Origin: Gerris lacustris | Taxonomy: Eukaryota > Arthropoda > Insecta > Hemiptera > Gerridae | Reading direction: 5' to 3' | NCBI GenBank assembly: GCA_951217055.1 | Contig: OX578281.1 | Coordinates: 25,827,101-25,891,100, forward strand | Length of the DNA stretch: 64,000 nt | In this document: in pieces, positions 12,304 to 23,600 of the stretch | Layout of the letters: the number at the start of each line of letters is the position of its first letter | How positions within the stretch are numbered: the stretch's first letter is position 1 | Program-made: the position numbers and the translations under genes | Notes under the pieces: generated by a model | Seen by the model: only the letters and a program-made list of their open reading frames with translations | What the model was told of the DNA's origin: nothing | Database searches by the model: none

Positions 12304-12995
12304 ACTTAGTAAGTATATCAATACTGAACAATTATTGTTAACAAACATTTACTGCTGAATTTGTGTAAATTATATTAAGTAATATTTATTGCATTAGATT
12401 TACTAAATATTAATTTATAAATTATTAATTTAAATTACAAAAATTATTACTTTGCTTTTAATAAAGGCAGTCGAAATTTAAAATTAAATAAAAAAAAAAA
12501 TGTTCGTTGGTTATTAAGTAATGCATTTATTACAAATATAATACTAAACAAATAAAAATTATTTACAAAAGATTAAGAATAACAGAAACAAAAAAATATT
12601 GTAAATGTCCTTGGAACCAAAGACTAAATAATATTAAAGGCTGGTGACACATTAAAAGCACACTAATGATCACATCGAAGAGGTGTGAAAAGTGGCTGTT
12701 ACCTCGAATTTCTTATTAATACGAAAATATAGATATAAAATAAATAACATTTTTTAAAAAAAAATACTAACCTAGAAAAATTATATTAATCTTAAAACTT
12801 ATTGTTACAAAAATGAAAAAATCAACTATCATTTAATACTGAAATGGTTATTATTTTATTTTTAAATAATATTTATTAAATTATCATAATCTACTTTGGC
12901 ATTAATTGACTGATATATTATTAACTTTTATTATTATTATATTCTAATTTTAATTCATTTAAAAATTGAAAATGAAAGAGAAAAATAAGAAGAAG

Positions 12996-12996
12996 T

Positions 12997-13080
<84 letters not shown>
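12996..13080. repeat. (TA)n microsatellite
   Basis: About 82 bases of uninterrupted alternating TA. The apparent Tyr-Ile peptide across it is a repeat artefact. Confidence 0.95.
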
Positions 13081-13082
<2 letters not shown>

Positions 13083-13960
13083 ATGTAACAATTTTAATAT
13101 ATTTGAAAATAATGGGCATTCTTCTATTGACTATAGGCTCAAGTAAGACAATTATTATGAAAATAAATGAAGCTATTAAATTGTTATTGGTCCAGGCGGT
13201 CGACTCAGGTTGATTAAGGGTAATTAAAAAAGCAAGAATTATATTTTATAAACTAGAATTTAAGGCACCGTCAAGTGGTCTGCATCAGATGGCGAAATAC
13301 TTTGCAAAAGCTCTGATGCTATTACATTTTAAGAAAGAAAAATTATTACAGACAAACCACTTTTTAATTTGTTATGACATCCGCACAATTAATATGAGTC
13401 TAAGATTGTAAGGGACTTATTGATTAGAACTTATCCCAATCAATTAATCCTAATCAATAGAATTTAATATTGTGCAGATTTAATATAGGTCACAGTTTAA
13501 GTCGAAGCATTGATACTTTTTAAGTTAATCTACTTTCGCTAAGCGATGTAAACATTATTTCAATATTTAATTGCTTTAAAAGTCATTGGTTACATATCAA
13601 TAAAGGTTATGTTATAAATTTTAAAGCAACGGGCATGTTCCAGTCAATTTGTGGTGTGAAAAAGTAAAATATTTACTGCATCGCTACTGTTATGACCTTG
13701 CTTGAATTTTATATGTTTTATTTAGCGAATTTTCATTATTTCTTTTAGTTTGATTTGAAACGTTTTGCAACTTACAAATAAGTGATTTGAGAGACCTAGC
13801 AACTCTTTAGAAAAAGTAAGTTATTAATTAGTAACATTAGTCATTTGATTATTAATATTTTTAAATAATACTGTTATTATGCATTATATTAATGCAGAAT
13901 TAATACCACTTCTACTTGCATAATAAGATGTCACAAATTTAAATTAATACATTTTTTAGC

Positions 13961-14450
13961 GTCAAGGAGAGTACTATTTACTGGGTATAACAGAATTTGT
14001 TTAATGACAAGGAGAAAACTATATACTGGGTATAACAGGATTTGTTTAGTGACAAGGAGAAAACTATTTACTGACTATAAAAGGATTTGCTTAGTGACAA
14101 GGAGAAAACTATATACTGGGTATAACAGGATTTGTTTAGTGACAAGGAGAAAACTATTTACTGGCTATAACATGATTTGTTTAGTGACAAGGAGAAAACT
14201 ATTTACTGACTATAAAAGGATTTGCTTAGTGACAAGGAGAAAACTATATACTGGGTATAACAGGATTTGTTTAGTGACAAGGAGAAAACTATTTACTGGC
14301 TATATCATGATTTGTTTAGTGCAAAGGAGAAAACTATTTACTGGTTATAACAGGATTTGTTTAGTGACAAGGAGAAAACTATTTCCTGGGTATAACAGGA
14401 TTTGTTTAGTGACAAGGAGAAAATTATTTACTGGGTATAACAGGATTTGT
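13961..14450 (+). repeat. 45-bp satellite array, 11 copies, with higher-order repeat structure
   Basis: Eleven consecutive 45-base units begin at 13961, 14006, 14051 and every 45 bases to 14411. Because 45 is a multiple of three, one frame stays open and encodes a 15-residue repeat (TRRKLYTGYNRICLV and variants). Unit variants recur in order: units 3-4-5 and 6-7-8 match as triplets (FTDYKR, YTGYNR, FTGYNM/IM), so a 135-bp higher-order unit was duplicated. Differences between units are mostly amino-acid changing, and no flanking coding exon was seen, so I read it as satellite DNA and not a gene. Confidence 0.85.
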
Positions 14451-15540
14451 CTCATTGCTCCCCTCCACATTGTTTTCGATTATCCTGTCAAAATTTAATA
14501 TTAAGTGTAAAATGAGTTTAAGCAACATAAACATTAGTCATCATTAATTTAAATTTGAGACATCTATGTAAAGCTAAATATATTAAAAACAAATTTATTT
14601 AGATTTTTACAAAAATTATATTAATTATTTATTACTTGCTAATATAATTAAAAATAATCATAAAGAACTGCTTCTTACTTATATCACATTATATCTGAGG
14701 AAAGGGGAGGGGGATTACATTTAAATTTATTATAAAAATTTTACAAGTAAACAGTAATATATTCAATATATATTTAAAAGGGAACATTTACTTTTTTAAA
14801 TATAATTTTATTTAAAATCTATTTGCGCAAATAAGATATGTAATTAACGAAAACATTAAATAATTATAAAATTTTAAAATAGATTCCCAAAGTCTAATAT
14901 ATATATATATTATTTATTATTCCTACAAAAAATAGACTAACGTAAGTACATAACAAGATTGGAAAGATTTTCTTTATATTTCCTATTTTAATTACACACA
15001 TATTATAATATATTACTTTTATATAATAAGAGATATATTATATAACAAAAATTAGAACTATGTACATACAGTTTAATTTTATACATTAGAATAAAACATT
15101 CATTTCAGAAATATTTTATTTATTTATTTAGTTAAATTCATTAATTTTATTGTTTTATGTGTATGTATTATTCACATAATAAAAAAAAAAAAATCATATT
15201 TATTGATAAATAGAAAACAAAAGATAATTTAAATATAACTACGGAAGAATACATTTAATTAATTCTTAAATAATCCACCTACACATGTTTTTGTGTGCTT
15301 GTAGATATATAAAAGTATAAATAAATTATACAAAGTATAAAATAATAATAAATAAATAATTTATTAGAAACACACTGAACAACATGTTTAGAAAAATTAA
15401 CATTGATTAAAAATATTTTTTTAAACTATGTTACATTTAGGAATATAGTAAGTAAAAATTTTTTGATCTTAAAAATATGTATTTAAATAAATTACTTTTT
15501 TGTTAATAAATCATACTTACCAAAATATAAAGTAATTATA

Positions 15541-16436
15541 TACAGAGTGTCCCAGCTAATATGGATCAGCGAAATATCTCCAGAACCATGATAGATAGAA
15601 AGATGTGGTTTTCAGGGTTCAATAATGGCTATATATGCGCTTCCAGAAAAAAATGCTGAACATTGTCAGTGTTCGGCAAAAGTGTGTGCAGTTTACACAT
15701 AATTAAAAAAAAAAGTGAATACATAGCTATATTTTTAGACTAGATTTGTTTTCTATGGCTAAAATTAAGAATTTTTCCGCTCCGATCATTAGTTTACCGT
15801 CTAGAGAGCCCTGAACCTGCTAAAATTGAAGCTTTAACTCCATTTTTCAGCTTAACTAAATGGGTTTAGGAAAAAGAATTCAAGATACAAAAAGTTCTAA
15901 TTTTTCCCCGAAAAATTAAAATCTATTCTTGAAAACATGCATTATGGGTTATTTTTTTTTTTTTTTCATGTTTTGAGCCCTGCAGAACACCTTTTCTTAG
16001 CAACAAAAAGTTACAGATAAGGTATGTATTTTTGACTGGATTTGGATTCTATGACTAAAAATAACAATTTTTTCTACATTGATTTTTTTCCCTAAATCTA
16101 TTAGTTTAGCTGTAAAATGGAGTTAAAGCTTCAATTTTAGTAGGTTCAGGGCTCTCCAGACGGCAAACTAATGCTTGGAACGAATAATTTCCAGGAGTAA
16201 AAAATTCTTATTTTTAGCCATAGAATCCAAATCTAGTCTAAAACACATGGTTTCCCATTCACTTTTTTCTATTTTGTAAACTGCACACACTTTTACTGAA
16301 CACAGAAATAGTTCAGCATATTTCTGGAAGTGCATTTATAGCCATTATCGAACCCTGCAAACTGCATCATTCTATATATCATGGTTCCGGAGATATCTCG
16401 CTGTTCTATATTACCTAGAACACTCTGCATATAGTT
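15541..16436. mobile_element. Long palindromic (foldback) element, ~890 bp
   Basis: The left end (tacagagtgtcccagc, then gaaatatctccagaaccatg) is the inverted complement of the right end (catggttccggagatatctc, then cactctgcata). Pairing continues inward through many blocks, for example 'gttcaataatggctatatat' with 'atttatagccattatcgaac', and 'agagagccctgaacctgcta' with 'tagtaggttcagggctctcc'. The two arms of roughly 430 bases meet near 15988. 'tata' on both sides may be the target duplication. No coding sequence is present, so it is non-autonomous. Confidence 0.8.
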
Positions 16437-17776
16437 TTAAAAATAGGTAATTTTTACTTGATGAGATAATATTAAGGGGAAGACTAGAAAGAATATTATT
16501 TGTCTGGTGGTGTAGATGCAATTTATAAAATTTACTTTCTCATATAACTTTTATTTGTACGTAGATGATGTATTGTGGTAGCAAACATTTGATGGGTTTA
16601 CATGATCCTCTTATACAAAATGAGGAGCTTAAAAATAAAGTCTCCTTATATGCAGGTAATCTGAAACCGGTTTTGGTGTATTTAAAAATAATAGTTTAGA
16701 AGCTGTCGTACATGAACTTGACTTTACATTTCGAGCTAGAATTTTGTCCTTGCGTTAATTATTATTAATAATTGGTGTCCCCCAAGAGTAGGTAATCGGC
16801 AAAGTTGGTTCACGATATAATATATTGGATGAAACAGGTACAATTTTTTTGTTCATGCACTATAAATACAATACAACAAAATAAAATTGTGATTTACGTT
16901 TTTCTAAAAACAATTTCATTTATTTAAATAATAAAGAAATTATGTATATAAGCCAATTTCCCGGTAATGAGCAATACAGTTTCCGAGCTGATGGTCCAGA
17001 AATATGGGGCACACATTGTCACTTGGGTTTCACCAGAAAAATAGATAATATGATTACAAATGACGTAATTCATTTTTCCATATCTTCCTCTATAGATTTT
17101 AAAATAGGTAACTTTATTGTTTATTACACTAAATATATATATAACATTACTTATCACCTATTCCTTACTATATTACATAATACATTTGTTTTACTAAATA
17201 TAATTTATTTTAAAGTTAATAAAAATAAAAACTAATTTATTTTAATTTGATTTACATCTTTTAATTTAGAAATAAATTAACTAATTATTATTTTAAATAT
17301 AAATAAGAAAATACAGTGTAATGAAAAACATGAATATTGCTTACAGTTTCATGTTTCTTTTCCAATAGTAATTACTTAATTAAAATTATTTAATTTATCA
17401 ATCAATAAATAAAAATTTATTAATTGTGATTAAGTTTATTATTGTTATAATTGTATTGTTATTGATTTTATTACTATTGTTTATTTTTTTTAGATATATC
17501 TTTTTATTATTAGCTCTGGGTATTATTTATCAATAATGAGGAGAAAGACATTCATGTCCCATCCATATTACAGTGAACAATTTACCAAGAAACAAAATAT
17601 TGAATTAATTAATTTTTTGTGCGTGTCAACGACTACGTAAATGAATTTAGGAAGATGAGGAAAAAAAATTGGGTGTAGTTTAATATTTAAAAGACTCAAC
17701 AAATTTTTGAAATCAATAAAATTATTTTTTCATGAAAAACGACTCACATTCCAAGTTAATACTATTCACACCAACA
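16437..17776. other. AT-rich spacer, no feature recognised
   Basis: Overlapping short open frames on both strands around 16924-17235 have no recognisable domain and AT-driven composition. I see no gene, tRNA or structured repeat here. Confidence 0.5.
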
Positions 17777-17781
17777 CACTC
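17777..17781. repeat. Target site duplication of the BEL element, left
   Basis: cactc, repeated at 27089-27093. Five bases is usual for BEL/Pao. Confidence 0.85.
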
Positions 17782-18797
17782 TGTTGGAGACCAACAGTTG
17801 TTCTTTATTTTACTTTATTATTTATGTTTTTTATTATTTTGTAAAAAATGGCAATTTTAGCAACAAACGGACATATCACTTCTACATTTTAAACTCATTT
17901 CTTCGTTAACGTAAATAACGTAAGATTCGCAGGAAACCACGATGCAACCTCCTCCTTTTTTCTTCGAACGTGTTCGGAGAAGGCATCACTTTCACTGGAA
18001 TTCGAACACATATGATCCTACGCAAGATTTTCCTTACGTAATTACGTAGTAGATAAGGAATCCGAATCCTGCGATATACGCATTCGCCCTCCGAAATCTG
18101 CAGAAGACGGTTCTCATCGCTTTGTAAAAGCGACCGACACGTGCACGTGTCACCACTCAAGTATTAATGTTTAAATAATTTAACTTCATTGGTTTAGCAT
18201 CAGGGCCCTCAGCATCACATAATTTTACTTCACATCTTCTCATCTCTTCGAGTCGAACAGTAGAAGACGTGGGACTAGCAGCTTGCAGCCTAGGTCGCAG
18301 CGTCAGCGTGGACAAGTCACCACGGCTAAGTCCATTTTATATGTATAACATTTCATGTATTTAATTTAACTTCAGTGTGAATGTGTGTGTGAATGATTGT
18401 TTTGGTGTGAAACAATTTTGTGTGTAAATTTAACTTTAACTTAACTGGTGTGAATGCGTGTGTGAAAGAAGCTTCACTTATCTTAAATTCCTTTTTTCCG
18501 ATCTATTGTCTGTATTCGGTTTCGGAACGAATGCAGACAATATATCTGGTTTAACTTCATTTTTCATTTTTAATTTTCATTTGTAAAACAACTGCTGGTA
18601 ACTTATACCGCGTGGCGTGTGCCACACGTAAATTTATTTTTGATTGCAATTATATGCTTGTTCGTTACGCTATCAATTCTTGTTCGTAGTATTTTATTTT
18701 TCCTTTTTTAAAGGTGGTCCTTGGGTTAATTTTGGTAATTTTGAAAACCAGAATATTTTAGAAAATCATATAAGGTTTGTACCCTATGAGTCTAACA
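17782..18797 (+). repeat. 5' LTR of the BEL element
   Basis: 1016 bp, TG...CA ends. It contains the 16-base perfect palindrome gacacgtgcacgtgtc at 18136-18151 with two overlapping CACGTG-type cores, and the nested inverted motif tacgtaattacgta at ~18035-18048. Both are candidate promoter or factor-binding elements. An antisense open frame inside the LTR is not considered a gene. Confidence 0.93.
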
Positions 18798-20647
18798 TAA
18801 TGGTCTAGCTTTGGGTCGGATTTCAGCTCTCTCAATTTAATTACCCTTCTTTGCTATTTTTCACATCTGTCAATTTCAATCTAAAATTCAATTTATTCTT
18901 TCTCGTTATTTCATTTCCTTTCATTACGAACTTTTGGTAGCATTTTTTCCAGTGAATTTAAGTATCCTATGCTATAGGTCGGTTTTTGAACTTTGTTCCT
19001 TGTTAAGGTGACCTGTAGTTGTATCTCATTTATTAGGATTTATTTTACCTAATTTCTCTATAATTCATTTCAATGGAATTATTTTCTTATTAAATTCACC
19101 TGGACATTTAATTTACTCGTTATTCTTTCTTTATCTAATTTACTTTTTTTTCGAAATTTCTACCAGCAGTTAAATTGTTTAGAATCAGATTTTGTTTGTA
19201 ATTTTGCCATTTCATAATTGAACTTTGGTTGGACACGTGCGTTTAATTAATTAACAATTAGTTATTTTTTCATTCTGGTCATTTAGGCACTTGATTAATT
19301 TTTACCTTTTTTGTTGGGGACTTTAAGCTTATTCAAGCTACAATTTAAGCTACATTTGATTAATGTTTTTTTTATATATCAAGTGTCTTTTGGTTTTCTG
19401 CATACTGATTTTCATCTTTAATCATCTGCCTAGGCTTGAGGTTATTTTTAGGATATCCTCAATTATAAAATATTAATTTATTTTCTGGTTCTCCTGCAAG
19501 CATTGACTTGTTCCTTTAGTGCCTCGCACTCTTTGTACATTTACTTGTACGTGTAATAAAATTTAAATTTATTTCTTGGATTTCTGACAAGCTACAACTT
19601 GTCCCTTTAGTGTTTCACACTTTTGTACACTTGGTGTACTTATAATTAAATTTAAATTTATTTTTTGGTTTTCTAGGCAAGCTACAACTTGTCCTTACAC
19701 TTTTTTGTACACCTGTTTGTACTTTTTTGGTTAAAATTTATTTTGGTTCTCTTACAAGCTTAGACTTGTTTCTTTGGTGCCTCGCACTCTTTGTACAATT
19801 GTTTGTACGTTTAATTAAATTTAAATTTATTTTTTGGTTTTCTAGGCAAGCTACAACTTGTCCTTAGTGTTTTTACACTTTTCGTACACTTGCTTGTACT
19901 TATACTTAAGTTAAAATTTATTTTGGTTCTCTTGCAAGCTTAGACTTGTTTCTAGTGTTTTACACTCACTGTACAATTATCATTTGTACTTATAATTTAA
20001 TTAATTATTTTTTGTTTGGGATTTCATTCAAGCTTGACTTGCTTTGGTGTTGGTATACATTAATTTTACAATTACTTGTATTTATTATTTAAATTTTATT
20101 GGTTCTCTCACAAGCTTTGACCTGTGTCTTGGGTGTTCACATTAGTGTAGTTACCTTTACTGTATGATTTTAATTTAAATTTATTTTTTGGATTTCTTAC
20201 AAGCGTCAACTTGTTTTTTTGGTGTTTATTCATCGTATAACCAACTTTACTTTATGATTTAATTTAAAATTATTTTTTTGGATTTATTATAAACATCAAC
20301 TTGCTTTTTTGGTTTTCATTTATCGTACAATCAACTTGTACTCATTTCTAGTTTAAGCATTAAACTTATTTGATTGTACAAAGATATTTTTTTTTGTTTC
20401 TCAATTTATCATTTAATCTGATTTGGCCATTTATTTGGTCTTGGTGATTCCTGAGTCAACATTTATTTTATTTTCTTTATTTTTGAAAATCTTAGTTTAT
20501 CAATTTTCAACTTTCTTGGTGTCATTCTTCAGTACGTTGAGTGTAGTACTTAGTTTGAACTCTATTTTGGTTTACCCTTTAATATTACTTTATTTAATTT
20601 TTTTTTCCTTCCTTATATTTTATATTTTTTGTCTGATCTCTATCACC
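18798..20647 (+). promoter_or_regulatory. BEL leader: primer site and ~10 stem-loop modules of ~88 bp
   Basis: A primer-binding-site candidate starts at 18801 (tggtctagctttgggtcgg); the cognate tRNA was not identified. From about 19486 to 20370 the leader consists of about ten degenerate ~88-base tandem modules. Most contain an inverted pair of the type CAAGCT...ACTTG (e.g. acaagctacaacttgt) and a second of the type TTGTAC...TTGTAC (e.g. gtacacttggtgtac), joined by 'aatttaaatttatttt'. Modules near the coding region are the most decayed. The repeats may act in packaging, translation or dimerisation of the element RNA; this is inference. Confidence 0.7.
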
Positions 20648-23600
20648 ATGTTAGGTGAATTGGAATTTGACGCTGAGTCGGTTCGTAGGAAGCTGACTCT
20701 TTTAATAGAAGATTTAAGAGAGATCAGAGATCAAGGCAAAAAATGTCTTATGGATCCCACACAAGTTTGGCTATTTATTGGTATGATGAGCTCTATCCAG
20801 GGCTTATATCAGCAATTTGATACATTGTATCAGGAACTCTGTGACAGTGTTAGTGAGTCTGGCGAGTCCGCGGCGACTGCTGCCGATCATGCGATGAGAT
20901 CAAACGCCAAACGTTACTTCCATGAAAGTAATGGCTATTTAGCTAATGTAAATGAGTCGAAGGCACGGCCGTCTACATCCTCCGCAGGTAATCTCACTAG
21001 TGTCCTTAACAACACAACAGCTCCATACCATAAAACTAAACTTCCTGTTTTAGAGTTGCCCAAGTTTAAAGGTGATAGGAAGCATTGGCCGCGTTTCAAG
21101 GACACCTTTACAAGCCTAGTAAAGGATGATCCTCAATTAAGGGACATTGACAAGTTTCACTATTTAATTCGTTCCCTTGAAGCCTCGGCTTTAACAGTGA
21201 TCGCTCAAATTCCTGTAAATGAAACAAACTTTTCTGTGGCCTGGTCCATGTTGGAGGAAGTTTTCGACAACAAGCGTCTCCTTGCCACAGCTTATCTTGA
21301 CCAACTGTTGGACATTAAAAAACTGACATCTAAACCTAATGCTGTCGTGCTCACCAAGCTGGTGTCCGACATCTCTGAAAATATTGCTGCCTTTAAATTA
21401 TTGGACATTCCGGAAAGGTTAGACTTCATGTATTTCTATCTAGCCAGTCGTTGTTTGGATCCCTACACCCGGGAACAATTTGAGTTGCAAAACACAGCAA
21501 CATTTCCTACTCTTGACCAATTTGTCAAGTATCTTAGGTCCCGTTGTACAGCCGCTGAGTTGGCGAGTGGATTGTCTTCAGTTACTCTTGTAAAGGATGT
21601 CAGGGAGGAGAAAGTGTTGCGTAAGCCTTGGCAACCCAGATCTATGTCATCTGGCAAGTCAGCCTTAATGACTAGTTCTGGCAATAGATCTCCAGTTAAG
21701 GTAACTTCTCCATCATCACGAGCCTCTTCTAGCCCTTATCGAAGAACGCAGAGTTGTTGTTGCATCTGCAAAGGACCTCATCTCTTGATGAATTGCGTTA
21801 AATTCAGTAGTGTCTCTGTGGCAGAACGCCACCGCTTATTACGATCATGGAAAGGTTGTAGGAATTGTCTTCATTTTGGTCATGATACGTCTCAATGTAC
21901 CTCCAAATACTTTTGTAAGTTTTGTAAACGCAAACATCACTCTTTACTTCACGGCTTTACTACTCCTCAAAATTCTTTAAAGGTTGGATCTTCCAATTCT
22001 TCGTCCCCGTCAGACAATGTAACTTCATCACACGAACAAAACATGTCACCTCCCGACACGCGTAAACCTGCTTCATTGAACACTGTTGGTTCGGGTCAGT
22101 TAGAAGTTATGTTGGGAACGGTCGTGTGTAACATATTGGATCCTAAGGGTAAATTACATTCTATCAGACTTGCTGTTGACTCTGGTAGTCACTTTTCTTT
22201 TATCACTCGTTCTTTCGCTGACCGTTTAGGTTTGGATATCGATATTTATTCTGCAGGTGTTTGGGGTATTGGAGAAACTCCGCTACCTGGCTTTAAAGGT
22301 CGAACTCGTTGTTCACTTTCTCCTAGTCATTCTATTTATCCTCAATTGTCAACCACTGCTTTGGTTGTTGACACTATTACTTCAGCATTACCTGGATTTC
22401 ATTCTGATGAAGGTTTCTGGCAACCTTATCTTGAGTATGAGTTGGCTGATCCCAAGTTTTGGGAGTCACGACCTATTGACTTCTTAATTGGTTGTGATTT
22501 ATTTCCTGATATTTTAACAGGTCAATTGATATCGGTGTTGCCTGATATGCCAAAACTTCTTGGTACTATCTTTGGTTTTACTGTTTTGGGGCGTGTCAGA
22601 GACATTTCTGAAGTTTTTTCTTATCCTGCTCTTATCGCTAATGCTGAAATATCTTCAGATTCATTAAATGATCAATTATGTCGGTTCTGGGAATTGGAAG
22701 AACCCGCAGTTAATAACTCCCTTAATCCTGATGATGAGCGGTGTGAGGATCTTTTCCGTACTACACATTATCGTTTACCCACAGGTCGTTATGTTGTGAG
22801 AATGCCATTTAAATGTGAAAATCCTCAGCTTTTCGGTACTCGAAACTTAGCCCTTCGTCGGCTGGAACATCTTGAGTCCAAGTTGCAACGGAAACCTGAA
22901 CTTCGTTTATCTTATAATGCGTTCATGCGCGAGTACTTAGATCTGGGGCACATGCAACTCGCCAAACAACCAGGCAAGGTGTTTATTCCTCATCATTGTG
23001 TGTTTAAGGGAGATAAGGACAATATTAAGATAAGAGTAGTGTTTGACGCAGCTGCTCGAACTTCGAGTGGTTCCTTAAATGATCACTTATTAGTTGGTCC
23101 CAAATTGCAAACAAACATGGTTGACATTTCTTTGAATTTTCGTCTTCATAAATATGTTTTTACTACGGACGTTGTAAAGATGTTCCGACAGATTTTAATA
23201 GATGTTCAGGATAGGCTTTATTTACATATTCTATGGCGCTTTTCTCCCGAAGAGGCCGTTGAGGAGTATGAGCTGCAAACTGTAACTTATGGAACAGCAC
23301 CAGCCCCTTACTTAGCTATTCGTGCGTTGAGACAAGTTGCGAAAGATGAAGGTTCTGCCTTTCCTTTAGCTGCTGCTGCCGTGCTTAGCGATATGTATGT
23401 TGATGATTTAGTTACAGGTGCAAATTCATTGCCTGAAGCCTTAGAGCTTCAACGTCAAGTCGTTGCCTTACTAGGTAAAGGCGAATTTACTTTAGGAAAG
23501 TGGGCGGCCAACCATCCTCAATTATTAGAAGTATGTAACTCACAGGAAACCTCAGGTTTGGAACCTGTTTCATTGAGTGCTAGTGACGACACCTCTATTA

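Noticed and set aside
16924..17235. Overlapping ~80-100-codon frames on both strands
   Set aside because: AT-driven composition, no domain, no splice context.
17906..18160. 84-codon antisense open frame in the LTR, repeated at 26197-26451
   Set aside because: It is simply the reverse strand of the two identical BEL LTRs, with no domain; duplication reflects the LTRs.
20423..20647. Extra 75 hydrophobic residues at the N-terminus of the BEL polyprotein
   Set aside because: No ATG in that stretch; the sequence is T-rich leader. The ATG at 20648 in good context starts the gag-like domain.
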